A stretch of 64,000 nucleotides of DNA from Alphaproteobacteria bacterium. GTDB taxonomy: Bacteria; Pseudomonadota; Alphaproteobacteria; Caulobacterales; Caulobacteraceae. The notes beneath the pieces were generated by a model, which was given only the letters and a program-made list of their open reading frames with translations, had not been told where the DNA came from and did no database searches. Each line of letters begins with the position of its first letter. Within the stretch, counting starts at the first letter, position 1. The position numbers and the translations under genes were made by a program. Below, one piece after another: positions 24,701 to 33,439 of this stretch. The DNA lies in NCBI GenBank assembly GCA_018820275.1, contig JAHJOO010000038.1, positions 1-64,000 of the forward strand, read 5' to 3'.

Positions 24701-24795
24701 GCTGGAAAGAACCCGGCCGGGTTCGCCGACGGAGCAAGCCCCGGATCCCATCCGGAGCGGAATCTCTCAGGCTTCAGGACAGCGGGGGCTCCAGC
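24701..24795 (+). ncRNA. Glycine riboswitch, second aptamer
   Basis: The second aptamer of the tandem pair is closed by a P1 stem GCTGGA (24701-24706) with TCCAGC (24790-24795). Core parts are GACGGAGCAAGCCCCGG (24728-24744) and GGAATCTCTCAGGCTTCAGG (24759-24778). It is followed by a small hairpin GGGCG-GAT-CGCCC (24796-24808) and the GGAG ribosome binding site of gcvT at 24814-24817. The lack of a T-run suggests control of translation rather than termination, though this is inference. Confidence 0.9.
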
Positions 24796-24828
24796 GGGCG
24801 GATCGCCCCGAGCGGAGACCCGACGCCG

Positions 24829-25944
24829 ATGACCGACGCGACCCTGAAGACCACGCCGCTGAACGCCAATCACCGCCGGCGCGGCGCGCGCATGGTGGGC
24901 TTTGGCGGCTACGACATGCCGGTGCAGTACGAGGGCGTACTGGCCGAGCACCGCTGGACGCGGGAGCACGCGGGCCTGTTCGACGTCTCGCACATGGGTC
25001 AGGCCAGGATCACGGGCGCCGATGCCATCGCGCAGTTCGAGCGCTTCGTGCCCGGCGACTATCAGGCGCTGAAGGCGGGAAAGCAGAAATACTCGCTGCT
25101 GCTGAACGACCGGGGCGGAATCCTGGACGATCTGATGGCGGGCAAGCCGGACCACGACGGCCTGTATGTGGTCGTCAATGCCGGCAACAAGGACGCGGAC
25201 TTCGCGCACCTGCGCGCCAACCTGTCGGGCGACGCGACGCTGAAGGTGCTGGACGACCGGGCGCTGCTGGCCATCCAAGGGCCGGAGGCGGCGGAGGTGA
25301 TGGCGCAGCACGAGCCGGTGCTGGCCGAAATGGGCTTCATGGATTCGGCGCGGCTGATGCTTTTCGGCGTCGACTGCTACGTCTCGCGCTCGGGCTACAC
25401 CGGCGAGGACGGCTATGAGATCTCGGTCCCGGCGGCCGACGCCGACCGGATCTGGGACCTGCTGCTGGAGGACGCGCGGGTCAAGCCGATCGGCCTGGGC
25501 GCGCGGGACTCGCTGCGGCTGGAGGCGGGCCTGCCGCTGCATGGGCATGACATCGACGCAGAGACGACACCGGTGGAGGCGGGGCTGACCTTCGCCCTGT
25601 CGAAGTCGCGCAAGGAACGGGCGGACTTCGCCGGTGCCGAGACCATCAGCCGCCAGCTGGCCGGGGGCGTGGCGCGCGTGCGCGTGGCCCTGATCGTCAA
25701 GGAAGGTGCCCCGGCCCGCGAGGGTGCCGAGATCGCCGACGCCGACGGAAACCTGATCGGCAAGATCACCTCGGGCGGGCCCTCTCCGACCCTCGGCAAG
25801 AACGTGGCGATGGGCTATGTGCCGCCGCAGTTCGCGGCTCTGGGCACGGAGCTGAAGGTCGTGGTGCGGGGCAAGCCCGCCGCGGCCGAGATCGTCGCCC
25901 TGCCGTTCGTCGCCCAACGCTACTACCGCAAACCGAAGGCCTGA
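24829..25944 (+). CDS. gcvT: Glycine cleavage system T protein (aminomethyltransferase)
   Basis: A 371-residue T protein. It takes the aminomethyl group from GcvH and passes the C1 unit to tetrahydrofolate, releasing ammonia. Seen motifs: [17 protein letters not shown] near residue 22, FDVSHMGQ near 50, [17 protein letters not shown] segment (here [16 protein letters not shown], with the catalytic-region Asp nearby), [14 protein letters not shown] and the C-terminal [19 protein letters not shown]. The ATG at 24829 follows GGAG at a fitting distance and comes after the tandem glycine riboswitch; longer in-frame openings would read through the aptamers. First gene of gcvT-gcvH-gcvPA-gcvPB. Confidence 0.96.
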   Translation: MTDATLKTTPLNANHRRRGARMVGFGGYDMPVQYEGVLAEHRWTREHAGLFDVSHMGQARITGADAIAQFERFVPGDYQALKAGKQKYSLLLNDRGGILDDLMAGKPDHDGLYVVVNAGNKDADFAHLRANLSGDATLKVLDDRALLAIQGPEAAEVMAQHEPVLAEMGFMDSARLMLFGVDCYVSRSGYTGEDGYEISVPAADADRIWDLLLEDARVKPIGLGARDSLRLEAGLPLHGHDIDAETTPVEAGLTFALSKSRKERADFAGAETISRQLAGGVARVRVALIVKEGAPAREGAEIADADGNLIGKITSGGPSPTLGKNVAMGYVPPQFAALGTELKVVVRGKPAAAEIVALPFVAQRYYRKPKA

Positions 25945-25957
25945 GAGGGGTCAGACC

Positions 25958-26323
25958 ATGAAGTTCACCAAGGATCATGAGTGGGTGCGCCTCGACGGCG
26001 ACGTCGCCACCGTCGGCATCACCAAACACGCCGCCGACCAGCTGGGCGACGTGGTGTTCGTGGAAGTGCCGGACGCCGGCAAGGCCGTGAGCAAGGGCGA
26101 CGGCTTCGCCGTGGTCGAGAGCGTCAAGGCGGCGTCCGACGTCTACGCGCCGGTCGACGGCGAAGTGGTCGAGGGCAACGCCGCCCTGGGCACCAATCCG
26201 GAAACCGTCAACGCCGACCCGGAAGGCGACGGCTGGTTCGCGAGGATCAAGGTGTCCGACGCCGCCCAGCTGGACGCCCTGATGGACCGCGCCGCCTACG
26301 ACCAGTACCTGACCACCCTCTGA
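25958..26323 (+). CDS. gcvH: Glycine cleavage system H protein
   Basis: A 121-residue lipoyl carrier protein, the shuttle between the P, T and L proteins. The lipoylated lysine is in [20 protein letters not shown] (about residues 47-66, Lys in SVKA). The N-terminal [20 protein letters not shown] is typical. Length fits the family (about 125). A good ribosome binding site (GAGAGGGG) lies upstream at 25944-25951, and the gene begins 13 bp after gcvT. No lipoate ligase or L-protein gene is in the window; the L protein is probably shared with other complexes. Confidence 0.96.
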   Translation: MKFTKDHEWVRLDGDVATVGITKHAADQLGDVVFVEVPDAGKAVSKGDGFAVVESVKAASDVYAPVDGEVVEGNAALGTNPETVNADPEGDGWFARIKVSDAAQLDALMDRAAYDQYLTTL

Positions 26324-26369
26324 TCAACCGTCAGAGGCTCCAACCCGTCCTCCCCGGACAGGAGCTCCC

Positions 26370-27710
26370 ATGCGCTACCTCCCCCTGACGCCCGACGACC
26401 GGACGGCGATGCTCGCCGCCATCGGGGCCAAGTCGATCGACGACCTGTTCGTGGACGTGCCGGAACAGGCGCGGCTGGACGGGCCGGTGAACCTGCCGCG
26501 CGTGGCGGGCGAGCTGGAGGTGGAGCGGGCGCTGGGGGCGCTGGCAGCCAAGAACGCCACGGCCGGAACCGTGCCCTTCTTCTGCGGGGCCGGGGCCTAC
26601 AAGCACCACGTCCCGGCGACGGTGGATCACGTGATCCAGCGGTCGGAGTTCCTGACCAGCTACACGCCTTATCAGCCGGAGATCGCGCAAGGGACCCTGC
26701 AGTATCTGTACGAGTTCCAGACCCAGGTCGCGAACCTGACCGGCATGCCGGTGGCCAACGCCTCGCTCTATGACGGCTCGACCGCCATGGCCGAGGGCGT
26801 GCTGATGGCCACGCGCGTGACGCGCCGCAACAAGGCGGTGATCTCGGGCGGGGTGCATCCGCACTATGTCGCCGCGACCGAGACGGTGGTGCACGCCGTC
26901 GGCGTGGAGACGCAGGTTCTGGCGGCCGCCGTGGATGCGGAAGCTGACGTCATCGCGCAGATCGGGCCGGACACGGCCTGCGTCGTGGTCCAGACGCCCA
27001 ACGTCTTCGGCACGGCGACCGACGTGACGAAGATCGCCGAGGCGGCGCATGCCGCCGGGGCCCTGCTGATCGTGGTGGTCACCGAGGCCGTGTCGATGGG
27101 CCTGCTGAAGGCACCGGGCGACATGGGGGCCGACATCGTGGCGGCCGAGGGCCAGTCGATCGGCAATGCGCTGAACTTCGGCGGACCGTACGTCGGCCTG
27201 TTCGCCTGCCGCGAAAAACTGATCCGCCAGATGCCGGGCCGCCTGTGCGGCGAGACCGTGGACGCGGACGGCGAGCGCGGCTTCGTGCTGACCCTGTCGA
27301 CGCGGGAACAGCACATCCGCCGCGACAAGGCGACGTCGAACATCTGCACCAACTCGGGCCTGTGCACCCTGGCCTTCACCATCCACATGAGCCTGCTGGG
27401 CGAGACGGGGCTGCGGAAACTGGCGCTGCTGAACCACGAGGCGGCGGTGAAGACGCGCGACGCGCTCGCGGCCATCCCCGGCGTGGAGGTGCTGACCCCG
27501 CGCTTCTTCAACGAGTTCGCCGTGAAGCTGCCGAAGCCCGCGGCCGAGGTGGTCGAGCAGTTGGCTGCCCGGCGGATCCTCGCCGGCGTGCCCTATTCCC
27601 GCCTGGCGCCCGCCGCCGGCATGGACGACGTCCTGCTGGTCGCCGCCACCGAGATCACCACGGACGCGGACATCGCGACCCTGAAAACCGCCCTGGCGGA
27701 GGTTCTGTAA
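26370..27710 (+). CDS. gcvPA: Glycine dehydrogenase (decarboxylating) subunit 1
   Basis: A 446-residue GcvPA, the N-terminal half-type subunit of the split P protein that decarboxylates glycine with PLP. The opening [19 protein letters not shown], the stretches [30 protein letters not shown] and [17 protein letters not shown] (about residues 308-324) are family hallmarks. It does not carry the PLP lysine, which is on the second subunit. A GGAG ribosome binding site lies at 26361-26364, and the stop overlaps the gcvPB start as TAATG. Split P proteins form alpha2beta2 enzymes. Confidence 0.96.
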   Translation: MRYLPLTPDDRTAMLAAIGAKSIDDLFVDVPEQARLDGPVNLPRVAGELEVERALGALAAKNATAGTVPFFCGAGAYKHHVPATVDHVIQRSEFLTSYTPYQPEIAQGTLQYLYEFQTQVANLTGMPVANASLYDGSTAMAEGVLMATRVTRRNKAVISGGVHPHYVAATETVVHAVGVETQVLAAAVDAEADVIAQIGPDTACVVVQTPNVFGTATDVTKIAEAAHAAGALLIVVVTEAVSMGLLKAPGDMGADIVAAEGQSIGNALNFGGPYVGLFACREKLIRQMPGRLCGETVDADGERGFVLTLSTREQHIRRDKATSNICTNSGLCTLAFTIHMSLLGETGLRKLALLNHEAAVKTRDALAAIPGVEVLTPRFFNEFAVKLPKPAAEVVEQLAARRILAGVPYSRLAPAAGMDDVLLVAATEITTDADIATLKTALAEVL

Positions 27711-29281
27711 TGAGCACCATGAACACCGTCGGCCGCCCGACCACGCCGAACGCCGTCGAGACCCGGCCCGCCACCCTGACGGGCGGGCGCGGCCTGCTGC
27801 AGAACGAGGCCCTGATCTTCGAGGGCGACGGCTGGGGCAAGACCGGGGTCGATCTGCCGGAGCCCCGGGGCGACGCGTCGGATCTGGGCGATCTGGTCCG
27901 CAGGGATCCGATCGGCCTGCCGGGCCTGAGCGAGCCCGAGACCATGCGCCACTATGTGCGGCTGTCGCAGAAGAACCACGCCATCGACCTGGCCATCTAT
28001 CCGCTGGGCTCGTGCACGATGAAGCACAACCCGCGCCTGAACGAGAAGATGGCGCGCCTGCCGGGCTTTTCCGACATCCACCCGCTGCAGCCGATCTCGA
28101 CCGTGCAGGGCGCGCTGGAGCTGATGGATCAGCTGTCGCACTGGCTGACGACCCTGACCGGCATGCCGGCCGTCGCCCTGTCGCCCAAGGCGGGCGCGCA
28201 CGGCGAGCTGTGCGGCCTGATGGCCATTCGCGCGGCGCACGAGGCGTCGGGCCAGCATGAGAAGCGCCGCAAGGTGCTGGTGCCGACCTCGGCCCACGGC
28301 ACCAATCCGGCGACGGCCGCCTTCGTCGGCTATACGGTGGTGGAAGTGGCCCAGACCGACGACGGCCGCGTCGACGTGGCCGATCTGGCGTCCAAGCTGG
28401 GCGACGACGTCGCCGCCATCATGGTCACCAATCCCAACACCTGCGGCCTGTTCGAGCGCGACATCCTCGAGATCAGCCGCCTGACGCACGAGGCCGGGGC
28501 CTATTTCTACTGCGACGGCGCCAACTTCAACGCCATCGTCGGCCGGGTGCGCCCGGGCGATCTGGGCGTCGACGCCATGCACATCAACTTGCACAAGACC
28601 TTCTCGACGCCGCACGGCGGCGGCGGGCCGGGCGCGGGTCCGGTGGTGCTGTCCGAGGCCCTGGCGCCCTTCGCGCCCGCCCCCTGGGTGGTTTCGGGCA
28701 CCGACGGCTATCGCCTGATCGAGCGCGAGGAAGACGAGGCGGTTCAGGCCTTCGGTCGCCTGTGCGCCTTCCAGGGCCAGATGGGCATGTACACCCGCGC
28801 GCTCAGCTACATGATGAGCCACGGCTCGGACGGCCTGCGCCAGGTGGCCGAGGACGCGGTGCTGAACGCCAACTACATCAAGGCCCGCCTGTCGGACCTG
28901 ATGAGCGCCGCCTTCCCCGACGGCCCCTGCATGCACGAGGCCCTGTTCGACGACGAGTGGCTGAAGGGTACGGACGTGACCACGCTCGACTTCGCCAAGG
29001 CGATGATCGACGAAGGCTTCCACCCGATGACCATGTACTTCCCGCTGGTCGTCCACGGGGCCATGTTGATCGAGCCGACCGAGACGGAGTCCAAGGCCGA
29101 GCTGGACCGGTTCATCCACGCCATGCGCGCCCTGGCGACGGCGGCGAAAGCCGGGGACGTCGACCGCTTCAAGGGGGCCCCGTTCCACGCGCCGATGAAG
29201 CGCCTGGACGAGACCCGCGCCGCCCGCGCGCCCAAGCTGCGCTGGACCGCGCCGGAAGGGTCGAACCTGGCGGCGGAATAG
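27710..29281 (+). CDS. gcvPB: Glycine dehydrogenase (decarboxylating) subunit 2
   Basis: A 523-residue GcvPB that carries the PLP cofactor. The PLP-binding lysine is in MHINLHKTFSTPHGGGGPGA (about residues 289-308). Other motifs are YPLGSCTMKHNPRLNEK, LSPKAGAHGELCG, VPTSAHGTNPATAAFVGY and YCDGANFNAIVG. The start at 27710 shares one base with the gcvPA stop. The N-terminal 40 residues ([20 protein letters not shown]) are a longer lead than in some homologs. It is the last gene of the riboswitch-controlled operon; the next gene is convergent, 4 bp away. Confidence 0.96.
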   Translation: MSTMNTVGRPTTPNAVETRPATLTGGRGLLQNEALIFEGDGWGKTGVDLPEPRGDASDLGDLVRRDPIGLPGLSEPETMRHYVRLSQKNHAIDLAIYPLGSCTMKHNPRLNEKMARLPGFSDIHPLQPISTVQGALELMDQLSHWLTTLTGMPAVALSPKAGAHGELCGLMAIRAAHEASGQHEKRRKVLVPTSAHGTNPATAAFVGYTVVEVAQTDDGRVDVADLASKLGDDVAAIMVTNPNTCGLFERDILEISRLTHEAGAYFYCDGANFNAIVGRVRPGDLGVDAMHINLHKTFSTPHGGGGPGAGPVVLSEALAPFAPAPWVVSGTDGYRLIEREEDEAVQAFGRLCAFQGQMGMYTRALSYMMSHGSDGLRQVAEDAVLNANYIKARLSDLMSAAFPDGPCMHEALFDDEWLKGTDVTTLDFAKAMIDEGFHPMTMYFPLVVHGAMLIEPTETESKAELDRFIHAMRALATAAKAGDVDRFKGAPFHAPMKRLDETRAARAPKLRWTAPEGSNLAAE

Positions 29282-29285
29282 GCCG

Positions 29286-29894
29286 TCAGGCCCTGGCGGC
29301 GGCCAGTTCACGCAGGCGGGCGAAGGCCGCATGGCCGATGTCTTCGGGCGAGTCCGTCGCGCCCGAGACCCACGCCTGCGTCGCCAGTTTGAACACGTCG
29401 ACGCCCACGGCGGCGGCGATGCGGCAGCCCAGATCGTCGGCGGCCAGTCCCTTCCGCTCGGCCAGGGCCGCCGCCAGGGCGCGTTCGACCGCCTCGTACT
29501 TGGCCTGATCGCCCGCCGCCAGCGACGGGGTTGTGCTGATCAGCCGCGCCAGCGCCGCGCCGCGCGGATCGCGAGGGGCGCGGGCCAGATCGGCGAAGGC
29601 GTTCTCGACCATGTCCAGCAGAGGCTCGTCGGCGGGGCGGGCCGAAACGGCGGCGGCCACGAAGGCGGGGAAGCCCGCCTTGGCCGACAGGACGATCTCT
29701 TCCTTCGACGCGAAATAGTGGAACAGGCTGCGGCGCGAGACGCCGGCGGCGTCGGCGATCTGGTCCAGGGTCGTGGTCTCGAACCCCTGATCCAGAAACA
29801 GGCGCACGGCCTCGGCCTGGATACGGGCGTGCGTCTCCGCGCGTTTGCGTTCACGCAGGCCGGGCTCGGACGGTATGTTTTGCACGTCTTGCAT
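29286..29894 (-). CDS. TetR-family transcriptional regulator
   Basis: A 202-residue TetR regulator. The helix-turn-helix is in TTLDQIADAAGVSRRSLFHY (about residues 40-59), followed by FASKEEIVLSAK. The C-terminal ligand domain has the TetR_C_17-like or MftR-like pattern with VGVDVFKLATQAWVSG near 165; the ligand is unknown. It diverges from an SDR gene, with a 21-bp interrupted palindrome over its own start codon, so it probably represses itself and the SDR gene. The ATG at 29894 lies inside that palindrome; a later start cannot be excluded. Confidence 0.88.
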   Translation of the reverse strand: MQDVQNIPSEPGLRERKRAETHARIQAEAVRLFLDQGFETTTLDQIADAAGVSRRSLFHYFASKEEIVLSAKAGFPAFVAAAVSARPADEPLLDMVENAFADLARAPRDPRGAALARLISTTPSLAAGDQAKYEAVERALAAALAERKGLAADDLGCRIAAAVGVDVFKLATQAWVSGATDSPEDIGHAAFARLRELAAARA

Positions 29895-29910
29895 ATTTGC
29901 ACTGAATGCA
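29890..29910. promoter_or_regulatory. Interrupted palindrome, candidate TetR operator
   Basis: TGCAT (29890-29894) and ATGCA (29906-29910) flank an 11-bp AT-rich core (ATTTGCACTGA) that contains a further TGCA. The site sits between the divergent TetR and SDR genes in a locally AT-rich patch that stands out from the surrounding DNA. Assignment as the operator rests on position and symmetry. Confidence 0.55.
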
Positions 29911-29962
29911 CATAATGGATGCGCGCCGGTTTGGCGAGCGCCCTGCAGCGAGGATAGCCGAG

Positions 29963-30883
29963 ATGACGTCCTGGACCACCCGTGACATCCCCGACCAGAG
30001 CGGACGGCTGGCCATCGTCACCGGCGCCACCGGCGGATTGGGACTGGAGGCGGCGCTGGGGCTGGCAGCCGCGGGCGCCGACGTGATCCTGGCGGCACGC
30101 AACGCCGACAAGGGTCGCGCCGCCGAGAATCTGATCCGCCACCGCGCCCCGGACGCGCGGGTCAGGTTCGAGCCCGTCGATCTGGCCAGCCTGGCGTCGG
30201 TGCAGGCCTTCGCCGAGCGGATGGTCTGGGAAGGCCGGCCGATCGACGTGCTGATCAACAACGCCGGGGTGATGGACCTGCCGACGCGCAGGACGACGGC
30301 GGACGGACACGAGATGCAGTTCGGCGTGAACTACCTGTCGCATTTCGCCCTGACGGCACGGCTGCTGCCGTTGCTGAAGGCCGGCACGGCGCGCGTGGTG
30401 CAGTTGTCCAGCGTGGCGCACCGGGGCGGTCGCATCGCCATCGACGACCTGAACGCCGAGCGCGGCTATCGCTCGTGGGCGGTCTATCAGCAGTCGAAAC
30501 TGGCCATGCTGATGTTCGCCATCGAGCTGCAGCGGCGCAGCGAGGCGAACGGATGGGGCCTGACCAGCGTCGCGGCCCACCCCGGCGTGGCGCGGACCGA
30601 CCTGGTCGCCAACGGGGCGGGAACGGAGCGGCCGCTGCGCACGATGATCACGCGCGCCCTGATCGGCGCGCTGGGCCATTCGGCGGCGGCGGGCGCCCTG
30701 CCGGTGCTGATGGCCTCGACCCTGCCCGACGCCACCCCGGGCGGCTATTATGGACCGCAGGGACCGGGCGAGACGCGGGGCCGGCCGGGCGTGGCGCGGG
30801 TCGACCGGGCAGCGACCGACGCGGAGATGGCGGCGCGGCTGTGGGCCGAGTCGGAGCGGCTGACCGGGGTCGCCTTCGCCTAG
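29963..30883 (+). CDS. Short-chain dehydrogenase/reductase
   Basis: A 306-residue SDR of the retinol-dehydrogenase/protochlorophyllide reductase-like subgroup. The cofactor motif is TGATGGLGLE (about residues 18-27), NNAGVM is near 96, and the catalytic set is the Ser in VVQLSSVAH and the YQQSK (Tyr-x-x-x-Lys) near 175. The Arg in LAARNADKG suggests NADP(H). The ATG at 29963 is preferred to one at 29906 that lies inside the operator-like palindrome. The neighbouring divergent TetR gene probably controls it. Its 3' end overlaps the convergent FkbM gene by 4 bp. The substrate is unknown. Confidence 0.88.
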   Translation: MTSWTTRDIPDQSGRLAIVTGATGGLGLEAALGLAAAGADVILAARNADKGRAAENLIRHRAPDARVRFEPVDLASLASVQAFAERMVWEGRPIDVLINNAGVMDLPTRRTTADGHEMQFGVNYLSHFALTARLLPLLKAGTARVVQLSSVAHRGGRIAIDDLNAERGYRSWAVYQQSKLAMLMFAIELQRRSEANGWGLTSVAAHPGVARTDLVANGAGTERPLRTMITRALIGALGHSAAAGALPVLMASTLPDATPGGYYGPQGPGETRGRPGVARVDRAATDAEMAARLWAESERLTGVAFA

Positions 30884-31584
30884 ACCGGCGTGAACAGGAA
30901 GTTGTTGGCGTAGTCCGGCGACTTCCAGAAGCGCTCGCCCGCGGCGTTCTGATGCGTGGCCGGGTCGAACTGGTCCACGGGCTTGAGCTCGCCGCGGTGG
31001 ATGAACCAGCCGCGATAGCCGCGCGCCTGCAGGAAGGCGAAGCCGTCGGCGACGGTCGAGCCGTCGCGCAGGTGGCGTTGCTCGCTTTCGAACAGCAGCG
31101 AGGGCCGGTCTTCGCGCAGGAGGCGTTCGGCGCCCTTGAACACGTTCAGCTCGGCACCCTCGACGTCGACCTTGAGGAAGCCGACCCGGTCGCCGGCGGG
31201 AAAATGGTCGTCCAGGGTCGTGACCGGCACCTTGACCGTGCGGGCACCCGCGATGGGGACCAGGCTGGCCTCCGGCGAATTCTCCGACGGCATGTAAAGG
31301 TCGAAGGATCCCGAACGGTCCCCGACGCCCTGCGCCTCGACCGTCACATTGGTCAGGTGCAGCTGGTGGGAGACGTCGGTGAGATAGGTGGCCAGCCCCG
31401 GTTGGGGCTCGAAGGCGACCACCCGCGCCGCCCATCGCGACAGCCAGTACATGTAGCTGCCCTTGTTGGCGCCGACGTCGCAGGCGATCGCGCCCCGGTC
31501 GATGTGACGGCGGATGGCCGACAGTTCCGGGCGCTGATCGAGGAGACGCGCGCGATGGGCGCGCCAGAGGAATCTGGACTTCAT
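30880..31584 (-). CDS. FkbM-family SAM-dependent methyltransferase
   Basis: A 234-residue class I methyltransferase. The SAM-binding motif is ACDVGANKGSYMYWL (about residues 34-48), followed by VVAFEPQPGLATYL and the FkbM hallmark GFLKVDVEGAELNVFKGAE (about 132-150). FkbM proteins O-methylate hydroxyls on sugars or polyketides, often on surface polysaccharides, and the acceptor here is unknown. The ATG at 31584 is chosen because GGAGGAGG stands right before it, while an in-frame ATG 17 codons upstream has no such site. No glycan gene cluster is adjacent. Confidence 0.87.
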   Translation of the reverse strand: MKSRFLWRAHRARLLDQRPELSAIRRHIDRGAIACDVGANKGSYMYWLSRWAARVVAFEPQPGLATYLTDVSHQLHLTNVTVEAQGVGDRSGSFDLYMPSENSPEASLVPIAGARTVKVPVTTLDDHFPAGDRVGFLKVDVEGAELNVFKGAERLLREDRPSLLFESEQRHLRDGSTVADGFAFLQARGYRGWFIHRGELKPVDQFDPATHQNAAGERFWKSPDYANNFLFTPV

Positions 31585-31716
31585 CCTCCTCCTTAGCCCG
31601 CGCGCCCGGGCCGTCCAACGCGCCGCGCACGCCATTGTGAACGGCGCTCTCCCGGAAGGGCGTATGATCGGAGGGCGTAATCAGAACCGAAACGAGCGTT
31701 GGGAGGCGCACTGGTC

Positions 31717-32190
31717 ATGATGTCACGCGTATTCAAAGGCATGATCGCGGGTCTTTCCGCAGCAACGGCGGTGGCCGTTCTGGAAGCCGTCCAGATGTGG
31801 GCCGGCCCGTGGTTCGTCAGCTTTCCCAGACTGTTGACCGTCATCATGCAGACGGAAGGCCTGGCCTGGACGGGCTGGGCCGCGCACTTCGCCGTCGGGA
31901 CCTTCGTACTGGGTCCGCTGTTCGGGCTGCTGTGTCCCCGCATGCCGACGGACACGCCCGAGACCAAGGGGATCGTCTTCGCCGTGGGGGCCTTCGTCCT
32001 CATGGGGCTGACGGTCGCGCCGCTGGCCGGGATCGGCATGTTCGGCCTGAGGGCGGGCTTCCTGACCTTCGCCTGGCTGATCTTCACCCACGCCGTGTTC
32101 GGCGCGGTGATGGGCAACGTCTATGCCCGGATGGTCGGCAAGGACTGGCGGATGCGCCGCGTCCGGGACGACATCCACCTGGCGCACTGA
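31717..32190 (+). CDS. Small membrane protein, function unknown
   Basis: A 157-residue protein with about four membrane helices: about residues 6-25 (GMIAGLSAATAVAVLEAVQM), 49-70, 84-108 (IVFAVGAFVLMGLTVAPLAG) and 112-138. A charged C-terminus (MRRVRDDIHLAH) is probably cytoplasmic. The overall pattern resembles the YagU/DUF6789-type small membrane proteins, but I do not claim a family match. A GGGAGG site (31700-31705) lies about 11 nt before the ATG at 31717; a second ATG follows directly. A bidirectional-looking terminator separates it from the convergent atpF. Confidence 0.75.
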   Translation: MMSRVFKGMIAGLSAATAVAVLEAVQMWAGPWFVSFPRLLTVIMQTEGLAWTGWAAHFAVGTFVLGPLFGLLCPRMPTDTPETKGIVFAVGAFVLMGLTVAPLAGIGMFGLRAGFLTFAWLIFTHAVFGAVMGNVYARMVGKDWRMRRVRDDIHLAH

Positions 32191-32210
32191 CGGAGCGCCC
32201 GCCCAAAGAG

Positions 32211-32241
32211 AAAGGCCCCGGACGACGCCCGGGGCCTTTTT
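32211..32241. terminator. Rho-independent terminator between the membrane protein gene and atpF
   Basis: GGCCCCGG (32214-32221) pairs with CCGGGGCC (32229-32236); the outer AAA (32211-32213) pairs with TTT, and the run TTTTT (32237-32241) follows on the plus strand. Position between convergent genes suggests that it serves the plus-strand gene and perhaps also the end of the atp operon. Confidence 0.85.
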
Positions 32242-32262
32242 CACGTCCGCGCGTGGCGGCGG

Positions 32263-32775
32263 TCAGTTCAGGCGGTCGCCGATCTGGGCCACGGCGGCGT
32301 CGAGCACCGGGTCGGGCGCGCCGGCGGCGAGACGGGCGGCCAGGATCGATTCGGCGACCCGGGCGGCCTGTTCGACGGCGGCGGCCTTCACGTCGGCGGT
32401 GGCCTGGGCCTCGGCCTGGGCGATGCGGCGCTCGGCCAGCTGCTGGCGGCGGGCCAGGGACTCTTCCAGCCTGGCGCGGGTCTCGGCCTCCATGCGGCGG
32501 GCCTCGTCCTCGGCGGCCTTCAGCATCTCGGCGGCCTGGGCCTCGGCCTCGGCCTTCTCCTGACGGATCTGGGCCAGCAGGGCCTCGGCCTCGGCCCGCA
32601 GACGCGCGGCCTCGTCGAGCTCGGACTGGATCTTGGCGGCCTTGGCGTCGAGCACGCCCGCGATCAGCTTCGGCACGCCGGCGACGACCACGATCGCGAA
32701 GAACAGGAGCAGGCCGACGGCGACCCAGAGTTCCGGGTTCGACAGATCGTAGAGATGGGGGTTGAGGAATTCCAT
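32263..32775 (-). CDS. atpF: ATP synthase F0 subunit b
   Basis: A 170-residue b subunit, part of the peripheral stalk that holds F1 against rotation. One N-terminal membrane helix (LWVAVGLLLFFAIVVVAGV, about residues 17-35) is followed by a long Ala/Glu/Arg-rich coiled coil (about 45-150). It starts at 32775 sharing one base with the atpF' stop (TGATG). Alphaproteobacteria often carry paired b and b' subunits that form a heterodimer, as here. Last gene of the F0 operon; F1 genes are not in the window. Confidence 0.93.
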   Translation of the reverse strand: MEFLNPHLYDLSNPELWVAVGLLLFFAIVVVAGVPKLIAGVLDAKAAKIQSELDEAARLRAEAEALLAQIRQEKAEAEAQAAEMLKAAEDEARRMEAETRARLEESLARRQQLAERRIAQAEAQATADVKAAAVEQAARVAESILAARLAAGAPDPVLDAAVAQIGDRLN

Positions 32776-33374
32776 CAGGCGACGCCCTTCAGTTCGGCGG
32801 CGGTCGGCGCCTGGCCGGTCAGGCGCTCGACCATGGCGGAGGCGGCGTCGGCGGCGACGGTGGAGACGTTGGCCATGGCGGCGTCGCGGGTCTTGCCGAT
32901 CGCGCCCTCGGCCTCGGCGATGCGGGCGGCGACGACGGCCTCCTCGGCCGCGGCGCGGGCGTTCGCCTCTTCAGTGACCCGGGTCTTGGCGGCCTGGGCG
33001 GTGGCGCGCGAGGCAGCGCGGGCCTCGTCGACCTCACGCTTGGCGGCCTCGGCCTGACCGGCGGCCTCGGCCTGGACCCGGCGGGCGGCGTCGACGGCGC
33101 CGGAAATGGTGCCGGACCGCTCGTCGAACACCCGGCGCATGCGCGGGGCGAAGACCTTGGCGATCAGGAAATAGAGAACGGCGAACAGGAAGATCAGATA
33201 GATGATCTGCCCGAACCAGTGCTGGAACTCGAACTGGGGCAGACCGCCCGACGCGTGCGCGTCGCCGTGAGCGACCTCCGTGGAGGCGTGGGTCTGCTGC
33301 GCCGCCGCTTCGGCGGGCGTTTCGCCGAGCACGGGCTCGGGCGGACCAGGCGGCTGGGCGATCGGAGGGGCCAT
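32775..33374 (-). CDS. atpF': ATP synthase F0 subunit b'
   Basis: A 199-residue b' subunit with an N-terminal Pro/Ala/Gln-rich stretch of about 50 residues before the membrane helix (FGQIIYLIFLFAVLYFLIAK, about 58-77), then the motif VFAPRMRRVFDERSGTI and a long coiled coil. The extended N-terminus is longer than in b. The start is taken as the ATG at 33374; a TTG at 33392 would add six residues, and neither has a good ribosome binding site. A strong hairpin lies between this gene and atpE. Confidence 0.9.
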   Translation of the reverse strand: MAPPIAQPPGPPEPVLGETPAEAAAQQTHASTEVAHGDAHASGGLPQFEFQHWFGQIIYLIFLFAVLYFLIAKVFAPRMRRVFDERSGTISGAVDAARRVQAEAAGQAEAAKREVDEARAASRATAQAAKTRVTEEANARAAAEEAVVAARIAEAEGAIGKTRDAAMANVSTVAADAASAMVERLTGQAPTAAELKGVA

Positions 33375-33402
33375 CGGACTACTAGCTTGCAAAAAGGAAG
33401 AT

Positions 33403-33426
33403 GCGGCCGGCCATCAGGCCGGCCGC
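33403..33426 (-). terminator. Strong hairpin between atpE and atpF' (attenuator or stabiliser)
   Basis: GCGGCCGGCC (33403-33412) and GGCCGGCCGC (33417-33426) form a perfect 10-bp stem with a 4-nt loop. On the minus strand it is followed after 7 nt by CTTTTTG, a weak T-run. It begins 14 nt after the atpE stop. It may end part of the transcripts or protect the upstream RNA, which would raise c-subunit output relative to b and b'. Confidence 0.7.
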
Positions 33427-33439
33427 GCTCTTGGAGTGC

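Noticed and set aside
24544..24828. Extension of gcvT upstream to an ATG at 24544.
   Set aside because: This would translate the two glycine aptamers. GGAG lies before the ATG at 24829 and family homology begins there.
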